Shown here piece after piece: positions 50,137-59,961 of a stretch of DNA of 64,000 nt. The stretch is taken from positions 1,347,033 through 1,411,032 of the forward strand of contig NZ_MRDM01000014.1 of assembly GCF_002008165.1 (NCBI RefSeq), written 5' to 3'. A program made the translations under genes and the position numbers. The notes below the pieces were generated by a model, which was given only the letters and a program-made list of their open reading frames with translations, was not told the origin of the DNA and ran no database searches. Each line of letters opens with the position of its first letter. Position 1 is the stretch's first letter. This stretch comes from Rhizobium laguerreae (lineage in GTDB: Bacteria > Pseudomonadota > Alphaproteobacteria > Rhizobiales > Rhizobiaceae).

Positions 50137-51678
50137 TCATTCCATTACCGCGCTGTGGTCGACGGCGGGTGCTGCCTTCGGCTTGCGCAGCAGCAGCACC
50201 AGCGGGATGACCGCAAGCGACATCAGCATCAGCAGCTTGAAATCGTCCATATAGGCGATGATCGTCGCTTGCAGCGTGATGATCTCATTGAGCGAGGCGC
50301 GGCCGGCCGCCGTCACCGGGCTGAGCCCCTGCGCAGCCACCGCATTGAAGGCGTGGTTGAACGGCGTCACATAGGCCGCGATCGATTCATGATTGCTCTG
50401 CGTGTTCTCGACGATCAGCGCCGAGACGATCGAGATGCCGACCGCCGAGCCGATGTTTCGCGAGAGGTTATAGAGACCGGTACCGTCGCCGCGCATATGG
50501 GCGGGCAGTGTGGAAAAGGCGATCGTCGTCAGCGGCACGAACAGAAAGCCGAGACCGGCGCCCTGGATGAAGCCGACCGAGACGATCGTCCATTGCGAGA
50601 CGTCGGGTGTCCAGCCGGTCATGTCGTACATCGCCCATGCAGTGAGCCCCAAGCCGAGCGCCAGCAGCGCGCGCGTATCGACCTTGCCGACAAGCCGCCC
50701 GACGATGAACATGCAGAGCATGGTGCCGAGCCCACGCGGCCCCATGACGATGCCCGCTGTGATGACGGGATAGCCCATCAGCGTCTGCAGATAGGGCGTC
50801 ATCAGCGCCAGTGAGGCGAGATAGGTAATGCCGACCACGAAGATGAAGATCATGCTGATCGAGAAGTTCTGGTCGAGGAACAACTTCGGGTTCACGAAGG
50901 ATTTCTCGGCCGTCAGCGTATGCACGATCAGCAGATAAAAGGCTGAGGCGCAGATCAACGCCTCGAGCATGATCTCACCGGAAGAGAACCAGTCGAGCTG
51001 CTCGCCGCGGTCGAGGAACAGCTGCAGCGCGGCGATGCCGAGGCTCATCATCCCGAAACCGAACCAGTCCAGTTTGGCCAGCAGATCCCTCTTGGTCTCG
51101 GTGACGAAGACGACGATGCCCATGAAGGCCAGCGCGCCGATCGGCACGTTGATATAAAACACCCAGCGCCAGCTGATATTGTCGGTCAGCCAGCCGCCGA
51201 TGACAGGCCCAAGCACCGGCCCGACCATGACCGAGACGCCGAAAAGGGCCATGGCCGAGCCGCGCTCCTCGACCGTATAGATGTCGAGGAGGATGCCCTG
51301 GGAAAGCGGCACCAGCGATGCCCCGAACAGGCCTTGCAGCAGACGGAAGGCGACGATCTGGTTCAGCGATTGCGCCAGGCCGCAGAGAACGGAGGCCGCC
51401 ACGAAGCCGGCAATGGCGACGAGCAGCACGCGTTTGCGGCCGAACTTGGCGGCGAGAAAGCCCGACGGCGGCGTCATGATTGCCGCCGCGACGATATAGG
51501 AGGTCAGCACCCAGTTGATCTGGTCGGCAGAGGCCGACACGCTGCCCTGGATATAGGGCAGCGCCACATTAGCGATCGTCGTGTCCAGCGCCTGCATGAT
51601 AACGGCAAGAATGACGCAGGCCGTGATCGCACCGCGATTGGCAATCGGCGTCGCCAGAGAAGCGGGAGCGTTACTCAT
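50137..51678 (-). CDS. emrB: EmrB/QacA-type MFS multidrug efflux permease
   Basis: The ATG at 51678 (MSNAPASLATPIANRGAITA) overlaps the emrA stop by 8 bp and gives 513 residues; the open frame further upstream lies inside emrA. It is a 14-helix DHA2-family transporter: motif C-like GVSVMVGPVLGPVIGGWLTD, motif A-like GFLAAKFGRKRVLL, and ALDTTIANVALPYIQG in helix 1. It exports drugs across the inner membrane by proton antiport, linked to the adaptor EmrA. It is the last gene of the marR-emrA-emrB operon. Confidence 0.94.
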   Translation of the reverse strand: MSNAPASLATPIANRGAITACVILAVIMQALDTTIANVALPYIQGSVSASADQINWVLTSYIVAAAIMTPPSGFLAAKFGRKRVLLVAIAGFVAASVLCGLAQSLNQIVAFRLLQGLFGASLVPLSQGILLDIYTVEERGSAMALFGVSVMVGPVLGPVIGGWLTDNISWRWVFYINVPIGALAFMGIVVFVTETKRDLLAKLDWFGFGMMSLGIAALQLFLDRGEQLDWFSSGEIMLEALICASAFYLLIVHTLTAEKSFVNPKLFLDQNFSISMIFIFVVGITYLASLALMTPYLQTLMGYPVITAGIVMGPRGLGTMLCMFIVGRLVGKVDTRALLALGLGLTAWAMYDMTGWTPDVSQWTIVSVGFIQGAGLGFLFVPLTTIAFSTLPAHMRGDGTGLYNLSRNIGSAVGISIVSALIVENTQSNHESIAAYVTPFNHAFNAVAAQGLSPVTAAGRASLNEIITLQATIIAYMDDFKLLMLMSLAVIPLVLLLRKPKAAPAVDHSAVME

Positions 51679-52900
51679 GATCCTTGCCCTGAGGCCGCCC
51701 CAGAAGCTTGTTGACGAAATCAGGCAGGCCGCGGGCATGACCGGTCTCGACATCGACCACCGTGCTCATGCCGACGCGCAGCGGCGGCTTGCCGTCGGCG
51801 TCCTCGATGCTGACGCGCATCGGAATGCGCTGCACGACCTTCACCCAGTTGCCCGTGGTGTTCTGCGCCGGCAGCAGCGAGAAGCTGGAACCGGAGGCCG
51901 GGCTGATGCTCTCGATCTTGCCCTTCCATGTCACGCCGGGATAGGTGTCGACATAGATCTCGGCCGTCTGGCCGGGCTTGACGTAGGTAAGCTCGGTTTC
52001 CTTCGGACTGGCGGCGATCCAGAGAGGGTTGGTGGCAACAAGCGAGAAGGCCTGCTGCGAAGCCTGCAGGTAGGAGCCCACCTGCAGCGCGTTGACATTG
52101 GTGACGATGCCGTCGAACGGCGCCTTGACGACGCTGTGGTCGAGTTCGCGCTGAGCATTGTCGACCTGCGACTTGGCCTGCAGGTAGAGCGGGTTTTCCT
52201 CGATCGGCTGATCGGCATTGCCGCCGAGCTGCGCGAGCGTCGTTGCGGCTTCCGCCTTGGCGACGGCAACCTTCTGCTGCGCGGCTTCAAGATTGTGCTT
52301 GGCTTCGTCATAGGCCGACTGCGTCGCGCTGCCGTTGTTGACGAGGTTCTGCTGCCGGTCAAACTGATCCTGATAATAGGGCAGATCGGCTTGCGCCTGG
52401 GTGATCTCGGCAAGCGACTGCTGATAGCTGGCCTTGAGATTCATGATCTGGTTGCGCTGCGCGCCGAGCTGCGCCTTGGCGCCATCAAGCGCGATCTTGA
52501 AAGAATCCGACCGCAGGCTGAAGAGCACCTGTCCCGCCTTGACCGCCTCGTTCTCTTGGACGTTGATCTGGTCGACGATACCCGAAACATCGGTGGTGAG
52601 CCCTACCATGTCGGCCTGGATATAAGCATTGTCGGTCGACATCACCTGGCCGCCATTGACGTAATAATAACCGCCGACGACGAGCGCCACCGGCAGCAGG
52701 GCAAACAGGATCGGCCGCGTGAGACTGCGCCGGCGGCGGACCTTGTTGCCGCCAGGCGCAGCCACGGCGGCAGCCGGCGCTGAATTGGATGAAGGCGCTT
52801 CGGCTACCGTTTCCTGCTGTTTCGCTTCGTTTTCTTCGACAGGGGTCTCGGTCTTGGCATTGGCGTCGGCAACGACGCGGAGGGGAGATTGATCAGCCAT
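51671..52900 (-). CDS. emrA: EmrA-type membrane fusion protein
   Basis: The ATG at 52900 (MADQSPLRVVADANAKTETP) overlaps the marR stop by 8 bp and gives 409 residues. A charged cytoplasmic tail is followed by one membrane helix (residues about 65-82, ILFALLPVALVVGGYYYVNG). Lipoyl halves (DVSGIVDQINVQENEAVKAG; VKAPFDGIVTNVNALQVGSY) flank a coiled coil. The end (PPLRVGMSTVVDVETGHARG) is typical of EmrA. It links EmrB to an outer-membrane channel. Both overlaps make tight translational coupling within the operon. Confidence 0.94.
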   Translation of the reverse strand: MADQSPLRVVADANAKTETPVEENEAKQQETVAEAPSSNSAPAAAVAAPGGNKVRRRRSLTRPILFALLPVALVVGGYYYVNGGQVMSTDNAYIQADMVGLTTDVSGIVDQINVQENEAVKAGQVLFSLRSDSFKIALDGAKAQLGAQRNQIMNLKASYQQSLAEITQAQADLPYYQDQFDRQQNLVNNGSATQSAYDEAKHNLEAAQQKVAVAKAEAATTLAQLGGNADQPIEENPLYLQAKSQVDNAQRELDHSVVKAPFDGIVTNVNALQVGSYLQASQQAFSLVATNPLWIAASPKETELTYVKPGQTAEIYVDTYPGVTWKGKIESISPASGSSFSLLPAQNTTGNWVKVVQRIPMRVSIEDADGKPPLRVGMSTVVDVETGHARGLPDFVNKLLGRPQGKDHE

Positions 52901-53357
52901 CGTTCGTCTCATTCTCGTCAACCGGGCTCCGGCATGCCTGAACCAGGTTCGTCTTCATTACGGATAGGATGTGGAAAAGCTGCTCGCGCTGTTCGGCCGG
53001 AACACCTTGCAGCGCTTCCGCGCGGGTGGTGTCGCCGAGCTCGCGCATTTCGGCAAGCAGCGGGTGCGCTTCGTCGCGCATATAAAGCATCCAGATACGC
53101 CGGTCGGTCGGGTGCTGGCGGCGCTCGATCAGCCCGCGCTCGGCGAGCTTGTCGAGAATGCGCACCAGCGTGATCGGCTCGACTTCGAGGATTTCGGCAA
53201 GGCCACCCTGATGGATACCTTCGTTATTCGAGAGATAGGCAAGCGTCTGCCATTGCGACCGGGTCAGCCCAAGGCACTTCGCGCGCTGCTCGAACCGCTT
53301 GCGCAGCAGCCGTGCGACGTCGTGGAGAAGGAAACCGAGGGTCGGAGTGGCGTTCAT
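52893..53357 (-). CDS. MarR-family regulator of the emrAB operon
   Basis: The 154-residue protein is a MarR winged helix: GLTRSQWQTLAYLSNNEGIH, the recognition region LAEILEVEPITLVRILDKLA, and the wing ERRQHPTDRRIWMLYM. It is the first gene of the operon and shares an 8-bp overlap with emrA, as in E. coli mprA-emrAB. It should repress the operon and release on binding an exported compound. A perfect palindrome sits 20 bp upstream of its ATG. The ligand is unknown. Confidence 0.93.
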   Translation of the reverse strand: MNATPTLGFLLHDVARLLRKRFEQRAKCLGLTRSQWQTLAYLSNNEGIHQGGLAEILEVEPITLVRILDKLAERGLIERRQHPTDRRIWMLYMRDEAHPLLAEMRELGDTTRAEALQGVPAEQREQLFHILSVMKTNLVQACRSPVDENETNDG

Positions 53358-53376
53358 GAAAACCTGTGACCGTTAT

Positions 53377-53394
53377 TTATAAGCACCCTTATAA
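53377..53394. promoter_or_regulatory. Perfect palindrome upstream of marR-emrAB (MarR operator candidate)
   Basis: TTATAAG-CACC-CTTATAA (53377-53394) is a perfect 7-4-7 inverted repeat starting 20 bp before the marR ATG. It also supplies a TATAAT-like -10 sequence, so MarR bound here would block the promoter. Confidence 0.7.
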
Positions 53395-53601
53395 TATCGG
53401 TAGATATATTGAGCATGTACACTGCACAAGGGCATGGACGGCGGATTCAGCAATGGCGGCTAAAATGCCGCAGACCGGGTCAAGCATATCCGCAGTTTCT
53501 CCTTTCGCCGTTTACGAGCACCAGTCGGTAGCCGCAGCCCAGCTCCGCCCTAATTCTGTGGCAGGAACAGCCTCCGCCGGAGGCGCGCATTGGGGAGCTC
53601 G

Positions 53602-55146
53602 ATGGCGTTCTTCGAAAGCATGCTGACGCTGCTGCTGGTGGCGATCGTCTTTCTGCAATTCTCCAGGAAGTTCCGGATTCCCTATCCGACAATGCTGGCG
53701 ATCGCTGGCGTCATCGTTGCGGCCGTGCCCTGGGCGCCCGAAGTCGCGATCGATCCCGAACTTGCGCTGGCGCTGCTGATCGCGCCCGTGCTCTTCGACG
53801 CCGCCTATGATTTGCCGCCGAGGACATTGAGACGCAACTGGCTGCCGCTGTTCTCGCTCGCCGCCATCGCCGTGATCGTGACGGCCGCAGCCGTCGCTAC
53901 CGTCAGCGTGACGATGGCCGGCCTGCCGCTTGCCGCAGCCGTCGCACTCGGCGCCATCGTCGCGCCGCCGGATGCGGCGGCCGCCACCGCCATGCTCGAC
54001 CGCTTCACCCTGCCGCGCCAGACCTATGTGATCCTGAAGGGTGAAAGCCTCCTGAACGACGCCGTCGCGCTGCTGATCTTCAGCGCCGCGGTGGCAGCCG
54101 CCGCAAGCCCCACCTTCTTCGCCGGCGCCCTGGCGGAGCTGGCGCTCGCCGTGCCTGGCGGCCTCATCCTCGGTTATCTCCTGGGCCGTCTCTACATGGT
54201 CGTCGGCCTGAGGCTCGCCGGCACGCTCGGCGGCACTTTGCTCGAATTCGTCGCCACTTTCGGCACGTGGATCATCGCCGAGCGGCTGCATCTTTCGGCA
54301 ATTCTGGCGATCGTCGTCTATGCGATGGTGATCGCCCGTTACATGCCCGAGCGGCAGACGGCCCGCCACCGCATTCATTCCTATTCGGTCTGGGAAGCCG
54401 CGGTCTTTCTGCTCAACGTCCTCGCTTTCCTGCTGATGGGCCTGCAGGCCCGCCAGATCGTCCTCGACCTCGATCCCGGCCGCCTGAATTTCGCGATCAC
54501 CTTCGCCGCCATGGTCTTCGTCACCGTCATCGTCGTCCGCCTGGCCTGGGTGCTCTTCTATAACCGCGTCATCAACTTTCTCGCCGCGCGCGGACGCACG
54601 ACACAAGCCGTTCCGACCTTCGCCACCAGCCTGCTTGCCGGCTGGTGCGGCATGCGCGGCCTCGTCACGCTGGCAACTGCGCTCGCTTTGCCGATCGATT
54701 TTCCCGATCGCGATATCATCCTGCTCAGCGCGCTCGCCGTCGTTCTCGGCACGCTCATCGTCCAGGGCCTGACGCTCGGGCCACTGATCCGTTACCTGAA
54801 ATTCGACCCGGACACCTCCCTGGACCGCGACCTCGCCAGAGCCCGCGTCACGTTGATCGATGCGGCCCTTGCCGAACTCGCCGGCGGCGAGGACAAATCC
54901 ACCCGCATCCTGCGCGACGTCTACACCTCCGAGCGCCAAATCGCCGCTGACGGAAAACACCCGCGCGAGGTCAGCAGGCTCGACAAGCAGCGCCGCAACG
55001 TCATCGTCGCGAAACGCCGAAGATTGGCAGCGATGCGCCGCGCCGACGAGATTGACGATGATGTCTTTCACATGCTGGAACAGGAACTCGACTGGGCCGA
55101 ACTCGCCGCTCTGCAACCCGGCAGAGACGAGATCGTCGAGAGCTGA
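53602..55146 (+). CDS. CPA1-family monovalent cation/proton antiporter
   Basis: The ATG at 53602 follows GGGGAG and gives 514 residues; a TTG four codons up is in frame. About 12 helices carry the CPA1 ion-binding motif ALGAIVAPPDAAAATAMLDR followed by KGESLLNDAVALLIFSAAVA, then GWCGMRGLVTLATALALPID. A cytoplasmic tail of about 110 residues is charged and helical (RQIAADGKHPREVSRLDKQR). It exchanges Na+ or K+ for H+ for pH and salt balance. It reads away from the marR operon. Ion preference cannot be told. Confidence 0.92.
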   Translation: MAFFESMLTLLLVAIVFLQFSRKFRIPYPTMLAIAGVIVAAVPWAPEVAIDPELALALLIAPVLFDAAYDLPPRTLRRNWLPLFSLAAIAVIVTAAAVATVSVTMAGLPLAAAVALGAIVAPPDAAAATAMLDRFTLPRQTYVILKGESLLNDAVALLIFSAAVAAAASPTFFAGALAELALAVPGGLILGYLLGRLYMVVGLRLAGTLGGTLLEFVATFGTWIIAERLHLSAILAIVVYAMVIARYMPERQTARHRIHSYSVWEAAVFLLNVLAFLLMGLQARQIVLDLDPGRLNFAITFAAMVFVTVIVVRLAWVLFYNRVINFLAARGRTTQAVPTFATSLLAGWCGMRGLVTLATALALPIDFPDRDIILLSALAVVLGTLIVQGLTLGPLIRYLKFDPDTSLDRDLARARVTLIDAALAELAGGEDKSTRILRDVYTSERQIAADGKHPREVSRLDKQRRNVIVAKRRRLAAMRRADEIDDDVFHMLEQELDWAELAALQPGRDEIVES

Positions 55147-55408
55147 TGCCCTCTGTGACGTTTTGATGGATTCCGGAATCGTTACCAATTGGCATTTGCA
55201 ATTTTTCGCCGCTGCCGTTTATAGTCCAATTCCATAGGGTTACGATTTTTCTGATGTGCATTGCGTGCCGGCCTTCCTTTTCCAAGGGATTGAACGCCGG
55301 GGAAATCACGGGGGCAGAGACCCTCGGTCAAAGCAGCAGGACATGAATAACATCACTTCATCTTGAGGTTGGCGGCAGTGAATCGGCCGTCGAGATTGGA
55401 GGACCGGT

Positions 55409-56584
55409 ATGACTTACGCGCTTCGACAGATGGTGGTGCTTGGCTGTATCGCCGCATTCATGCCCCTCCCCGCGCTGGCCCAGAGCGCCCCGCCGCCCCC
55501 ACCCGTCACCGTCGCCAAGCCGGTCGTTCGCGATGTCATCGATAGCGACGAGTTCATCGGCCGGTTCGAGCCGGTCGACGAAGTCTCCGTTCGTTCGCGC
55601 GTCGGTGGTTACCTGCAGGAAATCCATTTTCAGGACGGCGCATTGGTCAAGCAGGGCGACCTGCTCTTCGTCATCGATCAGCGGCCGTTCGTAACCGCGC
55701 TCAATCAGGCAAAGGCGACACTCGAATCGGCGCAATCCACCCTGGTCTTTGCCGATGCGCAGTATAAGCGCACGCAATCTCTTGCTTCGAGCGGCAGCCA
55801 GTCGGCGCAGACGCTGGATGATCGCCGCCGCGAATTCGATTCGGCTGAGGCCAATGTCCGCGGCGCACAGGCCGCAGCCGATCGCGCGTCTCTCGACATG
55901 GAATATACCGAGATCAAGGCGCCACTCAGCGGCCGCATCGACCGCCGGCTGATCTCGGCCGGCAACCTGGTGCAGACCGATCAGACTGTGCTGACGACTA
56001 TTGTTTCGCTCGACCCGATCGATTTCTATTTCGACGTCGATGAGCGCCGCCTGCTGAATTTCGCCGACACGGCGCGCAAACTGGGCAAGGATCTTCAGCA
56101 GGGTGGCGGCGGCCTGGATGTATCCGTCACGATCTCGGATCCCACTGCCAAACCATTCAAGGGAAGGCTCGATTTCGCTGAGAACCGGGTCGACAATGAG
56201 AGCGGCACCATTCGTCTGCGTGCCCGCTTCCCCAACCCCGATCTCGTCCTTCAGCCCGGCCTCTTCGGTCGCATACAGGTCGAAGCCTCCAACACCTACC
56301 AGGCCATTCTCGTCCCCGACGAGGCCATCGGCTCGGACCAGAATGAGCGCGTCGTCTATGTCGTCGCCGAAGACGGCACGGTGTCGACCAAGCCCGTAAG
56401 GCCCGGACCGCGGCTCTATGGCTACCGCGTCATACGCGAGGGCCTCGACGGCACCGAGACGATCATCGTCAACGGCCTGATGCGCGCCCGGCCGGGTGCA
56501 AAGATCACGCCTCAGATGACCGAACTGCCGCCGGAACGGCAGGACACTGCGCCCGAAACCGCCGGCGCGGAGAACGGACAATGA
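55409..56584 (+). CDS. RND efflux periplasmic adaptor (second system)
   Basis: The 391-residue protein starts at an ATG after GGAGGACCGGT and has a signal peptide (MVVLGCIAAFMPLPALAQ). Lipoyl halves (SRVGGYLQEIHFQDGALVKQ; YTEIKAPLSGRIDRRLISAG) flank a coiled coil. The C-terminus ends IIVNGLMRARPGAKITPQMT. It is the MexE/BepD-like type of adaptor. Its last 4 bp overlap the pump gene (ATGA), so adaptor and pump are coupled. No regulator gene is adjacent; a 262-bp gap upstream separates it from the antiporter and should hold its promoter. Confidence 0.94.
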   Translation: MTYALRQMVVLGCIAAFMPLPALAQSAPPPPPVTVAKPVVRDVIDSDEFIGRFEPVDEVSVRSRVGGYLQEIHFQDGALVKQGDLLFVIDQRPFVTALNQAKATLESAQSTLVFADAQYKRTQSLASSGSQSAQTLDDRRREFDSAEANVRGAQAAADRASLDMEYTEIKAPLSGRIDRRLISAGNLVQTDQTVLTTIVSLDPIDFYFDVDERRLLNFADTARKLGKDLQQGGGGLDVSVTISDPTAKPFKGRLDFAENRVDNESGTIRLRARFPNPDLVLQPGLFGRIQVEASNTYQAILVPDEAIGSDQNERVVYVVAEDGTVSTKPVRPGPRLYGYRVIREGLDGTETIIVNGLMRARPGAKITPQMTELPPERQDTAPETAGAENGQ

Positions 56585-59500
56585 GATTTGCTCATTTTTT
56601 CGTAGACCGGCCGATCTTTGCGGCGGTCATCTCGATCCTTTTTCTCGTCGTCGGCAGCATTGCCTATACGCAATTGCCGGTATCGCAGTATCCCGAGATC
56701 GCACCCCCGACCATCGTCGTGCGCACCTCTTATCCGGGTGCCGACCCGCAGACGATCGCCGATACCGTTTCGACGCCGCTTGAACAACAGATCAACGGCG
56801 TCGAAGACATGCTTTACATGTCATCCTACTCCAGCGCCGACGGCGCCATGTCGCTGACGATCACCTTCAAGCTCGGCACCGATCTCGACAAGGTCCAGGT
56901 GCTTGTCCAGAACCGCGTTTCCATCGCCCTTCCCCGTCTTCCCGAGGAAGTCCAGCGGCTTGGCGTCACCACCGACAAAAGCTCGCCTGATCTGATGATG
57001 GTGGTGCACCTGCTGTCGCCGTCGCATCGCTATGACCAGCTTTACGTCTCGAACTATGCCCGCAACCGCATTCGCGACGTTCTCGTTCGCCTTGACGGCG
57101 TCGGCGACGTGCAGCTCTTCGGCGAGCGCCAGTATTCGATGCGAATCTGGCTGGACCCGGAAAAGCTCTCCGCCTACGGGATGACATCCGACGACGTCGT
57201 CGCTGCGCTGAGAGATCAGAATGTCCAGGTTTCAGGCGGCAAGATCGGGGCCCCACCCGTCACCGGCAAGAATGCGTTCGAATATACGGTGCGAACGGAC
57301 GGACGCTTCTCCGACGTGCGCGAATTCCGATATGTCATTGTGAAATCGACGACATCGGGCCGGCTCGTGCAATTGCAGGATGTCGCCCGCATCGAGCTCG
57401 GTGCACAGGATTACGTCACCAACAGCTATCTCAACAACGATCCCGCGGTTGCTCTCGGCATCTTCGCCCGGCCGGGAACCAACGCCCTGGACACCGCCCA
57501 TCAGGTCCAGACGATCATGAAGGACATATCCCAGAATTTCCCGCAGGGCCTGGAATATCGCATCGTCTATGACACGACCGAATTCATCTCGGATTCGATC
57601 ACCGAGGTCTACAGAACCATCGCCGAAGCCGCAATCCTCGTGGCGATTGTCGTTCTCGTTTTCCTGCAATCCTGGCGAACCGCGATCATTCCCATCATTG
57701 CCATCCCGGTATCGCTGATCGGCACCTTCGCCGTTCTGCTGGCCTTCGGCTTCTCGCTCAACATGCTCACCCTGTTCGGCCTCGTGCTGGCAATCGGTAT
57801 CGTCGTCGACGACGCGATCGTGGTGGTCGAAAACGTCGAGCGCAATCTGGCGCGCGGGATGACGCCGAAGCAGGCGTCCCATGTCACGATGGACGAAGTC
57901 GGAACCGCCGTCGTCGCCATCTCGCTGGTGCTGATCGCCGTGTTCGTGCCGACAGCCTTCATTCCAGGCATCTCAGGACAGTTCTACAGGCAGTTCGCGG
58001 TCACGATCTCCGTCACCACTGCAATTTCCGCATTGAATTCGCTCACCTTGTCGCCCGCGCTTGCAGGCATATTGCTGAAAACCCATGACCATGAAACCAA
58101 GCGCACGAATGTCGCATCCCGTCTGGGAAGAGGGCTGGCAGACGGCTTCAATCATGGATTCGATCGGCTGAGTTCCGGCTATTCATGGACCGTTCGGCAT
58201 CTGGTCAGCAGCTGGATTGGGTTGACAGCCGCGATGGTCACGTTCGTCTGCCTGCTCGGAGCAACCTGGTATATGGGCACGAAAGTTCCCGCGGGCTTTA
58301 TCCCGACCATGGACCAGGGTTACGCCATCATCGTCATACAGCTGCCTGATGGAGCCTCGCTTGCGCGTACCGACGCCGTCGTCAAACAGGTGGGCGATAT
58401 CGCCCGCACTGTCCCCGGCGTCGGCAATGCCGTGCAATTTGCCGGCTTCAGCGGGGCGACATTCACCAATGCCTCAAATGCCGGCGTCGTCTTCGTCCCG
58501 TTCAAATCCTTTGCCGAACGTGAAGAAGGCGGAGAGAACGCCAACAAGATCATCGGCGAGCTTTACGGCAAACTGCAAAGCATCCAGGAAGCCTTCATCA
58601 TCGCCATCCCACCGCCATCCGTGCGCGGCGTCGGCAATTCCGGCGGCTTCAAGATGCAGATTTCCGATCTCGAAAACGCCGACATGACGCGCGTCCTCGG
58701 CCTCGCCCGGCAGATGATGGGTGCGGCGGCAACGACCGAGGGGCTGACCGGCGTCTTTACGACATTTTCGGATGCCAGCCCGCAATACTTCCTGGCGATC
58801 GACCGCGACAAGGCGCGCTTCCTGAATGTGCCGATCCCCAACATCTTCAACGCCCTTTCCATCAATCTCGGCGTCGCTTACGTTAACGATTTCAATGCTT
58901 TCGGCCGCGTCTACCAGGTTCGCGCCCAGGCCGACCGGCAATATCGCATGGACCGGGAAGACATCCTTGCCCTGAAGGTCCGCTCGGCGACCGGCGCGTT
59001 GGTTCCGCTTGGAACCTTGATGGACATCCAGGATGCCAGCGGCCCGGCGCTTGTCCAGCGCTACAACATGTACGTCTCGGTGCCGCTTCAGGGCAATCCG
59101 ACGCCGGGCACGTCGACGGGCGATGCCATCGCCAAGATGGAGGCGCTGGCGACCAAGATCCTGCCGCAGGGGACGACCTTCGAATGGACGGAACTCGCCT
59201 ATCAGGAAACCCACACCGGCAACACCGCCATCTACATCTTCGCCCTGTCCGTCGTCTTCGTCTTCCTGGCGCTGGCGGCACAATATGAAAGCTGGGTTCT
59301 GCCGCTCGCGATCATTCTCATCGTCCCGCTTGCGGTGCTTGCGGCGCTGATCGGGGTCTCGCTGAGGGGAATGGACAACAACGTCCTGACCCAGATCGGC
59401 CTGATCGTCCTGATCGGCCTTGCGGCCAAGAACGCCATTCTGATCGTCGAGTTCGCCAGGCAGGCGGAAGACGAGGGCAAGTCACCGGTGGAGGCGGCCA

Positions 59501-59769
59501 TCGAGGCCAGCCATCTTCGCCTGCGCCCGATCCTGATGACGGCATTCGCCTTCATCTTCGGTGTTCTGCCGCTTGCCATCGCCACCGGCCCCGGCGCCGA
59601 AATGCGCCAGTCGCTTGGCACCGCCGTCTTCTCGGGCATGCTCGGCGTGACGATCTTCGGCCTGTTCCTGACGCCGGTCTTCTACGTCGTGCTACGCGGC
59701 TGGCGCCGTAACCGGCCGGCCACTGTAGAACCAGCGAAGACAGAACCGGTCGAGGAAGGGGTCGTCTGA
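56581..59769 (+). CDS. RND multidrug efflux permease (second system)
   Basis: The 1062-residue protein has the full HAE1 RND layout: MRFAHFFVDRPIFAAVISIL, ISQYPEI-type VSQYPEIAPPTIVVRTSYPG, the proton-relay helix GIVVDDAIVVVENVERNLAR, VPAGFIPTMDQGYAIIVIQL and LAAKNAILIVEFARQAEDEG. It exports amphiphilic compounds with the adaptor encoded just before it. It is related to, but clearly different from, the pump at 39560. No outer-membrane factor follows; the gene is directly followed by a 165-bp palindromic repeat that may end transcription. Confidence 0.95.
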   Translation: MRFAHFFVDRPIFAAVISILFLVVGSIAYTQLPVSQYPEIAPPTIVVRTSYPGADPQTIADTVSTPLEQQINGVEDMLYMSSYSSADGAMSLTITFKLGTDLDKVQVLVQNRVSIALPRLPEEVQRLGVTTDKSSPDLMMVVHLLSPSHRYDQLYVSNYARNRIRDVLVRLDGVGDVQLFGERQYSMRIWLDPEKLSAYGMTSDDVVAALRDQNVQVSGGKIGAPPVTGKNAFEYTVRTDGRFSDVREFRYVIVKSTTSGRLVQLQDVARIELGAQDYVTNSYLNNDPAVALGIFARPGTNALDTAHQVQTIMKDISQNFPQGLEYRIVYDTTEFISDSITEVYRTIAEAAILVAIVVLVFLQSWRTAIIPIIAIPVSLIGTFAVLLAFGFSLNMLTLFGLVLAIGIVVDDAIVVVENVERNLARGMTPKQASHVTMDEVGTAVVAISLVLIAVFVPTAFIPGISGQFYRQFAVTISVTTAISALNSLTLSPALAGILLKTHDHETKRTNVASRLGRGLADGFNHGFDRLSSGYSWTVRHLVSSWIGLTAAMVTFVCLLGATWYMGTKVPAGFIPTMDQGYAIIVIQLPDGASLARTDAVVKQVGDIARTVPGVGNAVQFAGFSGATFTNASNAGVVFVPFKSFAEREEGGENANKIIGELYGKLQSIQEAFIIAIPPPSVRGVGNSGGFKMQISDLENADMTRVLGLARQMMGAAATTEGLTGVFTTFSDASPQYFLAIDRDKARFLNVPIPNIFNALSINLGVAYVNDFNAFGRVYQVRAQADRQYRMDREDILALKVRSATGALVPLGTLMDIQDASGPALVQRYNMYVSVPLQGNPTPGTSTGDAIAKMEALATKILPQGTTFEWTELAYQETHTGNTAIYIFALSVVFVFLALAAQYESWVLPLAIILIVPLAVLAALIGVSLRGMDNNVLTQIGLIVLIGLAAKNAILIVEFARQAEDEGKSPVEAAIEASHLRLRPILMTAFAFIFGVLPLAIATGPGAEMRQSLGTAVFSGMLGVTIFGLFLTPVFYVVLRGWRRNRPATVEPAKTEPVEEGVV

Positions 59770-59777
59770 GACGATCC

Positions 59778-59942
59778 TAGAGCCTTTCCGGGTTAGATTG
59801 CAGCATTCTGCCGGAGCAGGTTTTCGTCAGGGCAGAGGCGATTGGCGACGGGCATACCCCTAGGTACGTCCGAGCCGATCGCCTTTGATCCTGGCGCAAA
59901 GATGCCCGGCAGAATGCTGCAATCTAACCCGGAAAGGCTCTA
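59778..59942. repeat. 165-bp mosaic repeat with 37-bp perfect inverted ends (copy B)
   Basis: The left arm 59778-59814 (begins TAGAGCCTTTCCGGGTTAG) and the right arm 59906-59942 are perfect 37-bp inverted repeats. The 91-bp centre holds a second, imperfect palindrome (AGGCGATTGGC against GCCGATCGCCT). It is the short, clean form of the element that interrupts the luxR pseudogene at 17463-17734. It starts 9 bp after the RND pump stop codon. It encodes no protein. Confidence 0.88.
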
Positions 59943-59961
59943 GCGGCTGAGGAAACGGAAG

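Noticed and set aside
53512..55188. 558-residue minus-strand ORF opposite the antiporter
   Set aside because: Antisense to a clear CPA1 antiporter; low-complexity Asp/Gly/Gln/Arg sequence.
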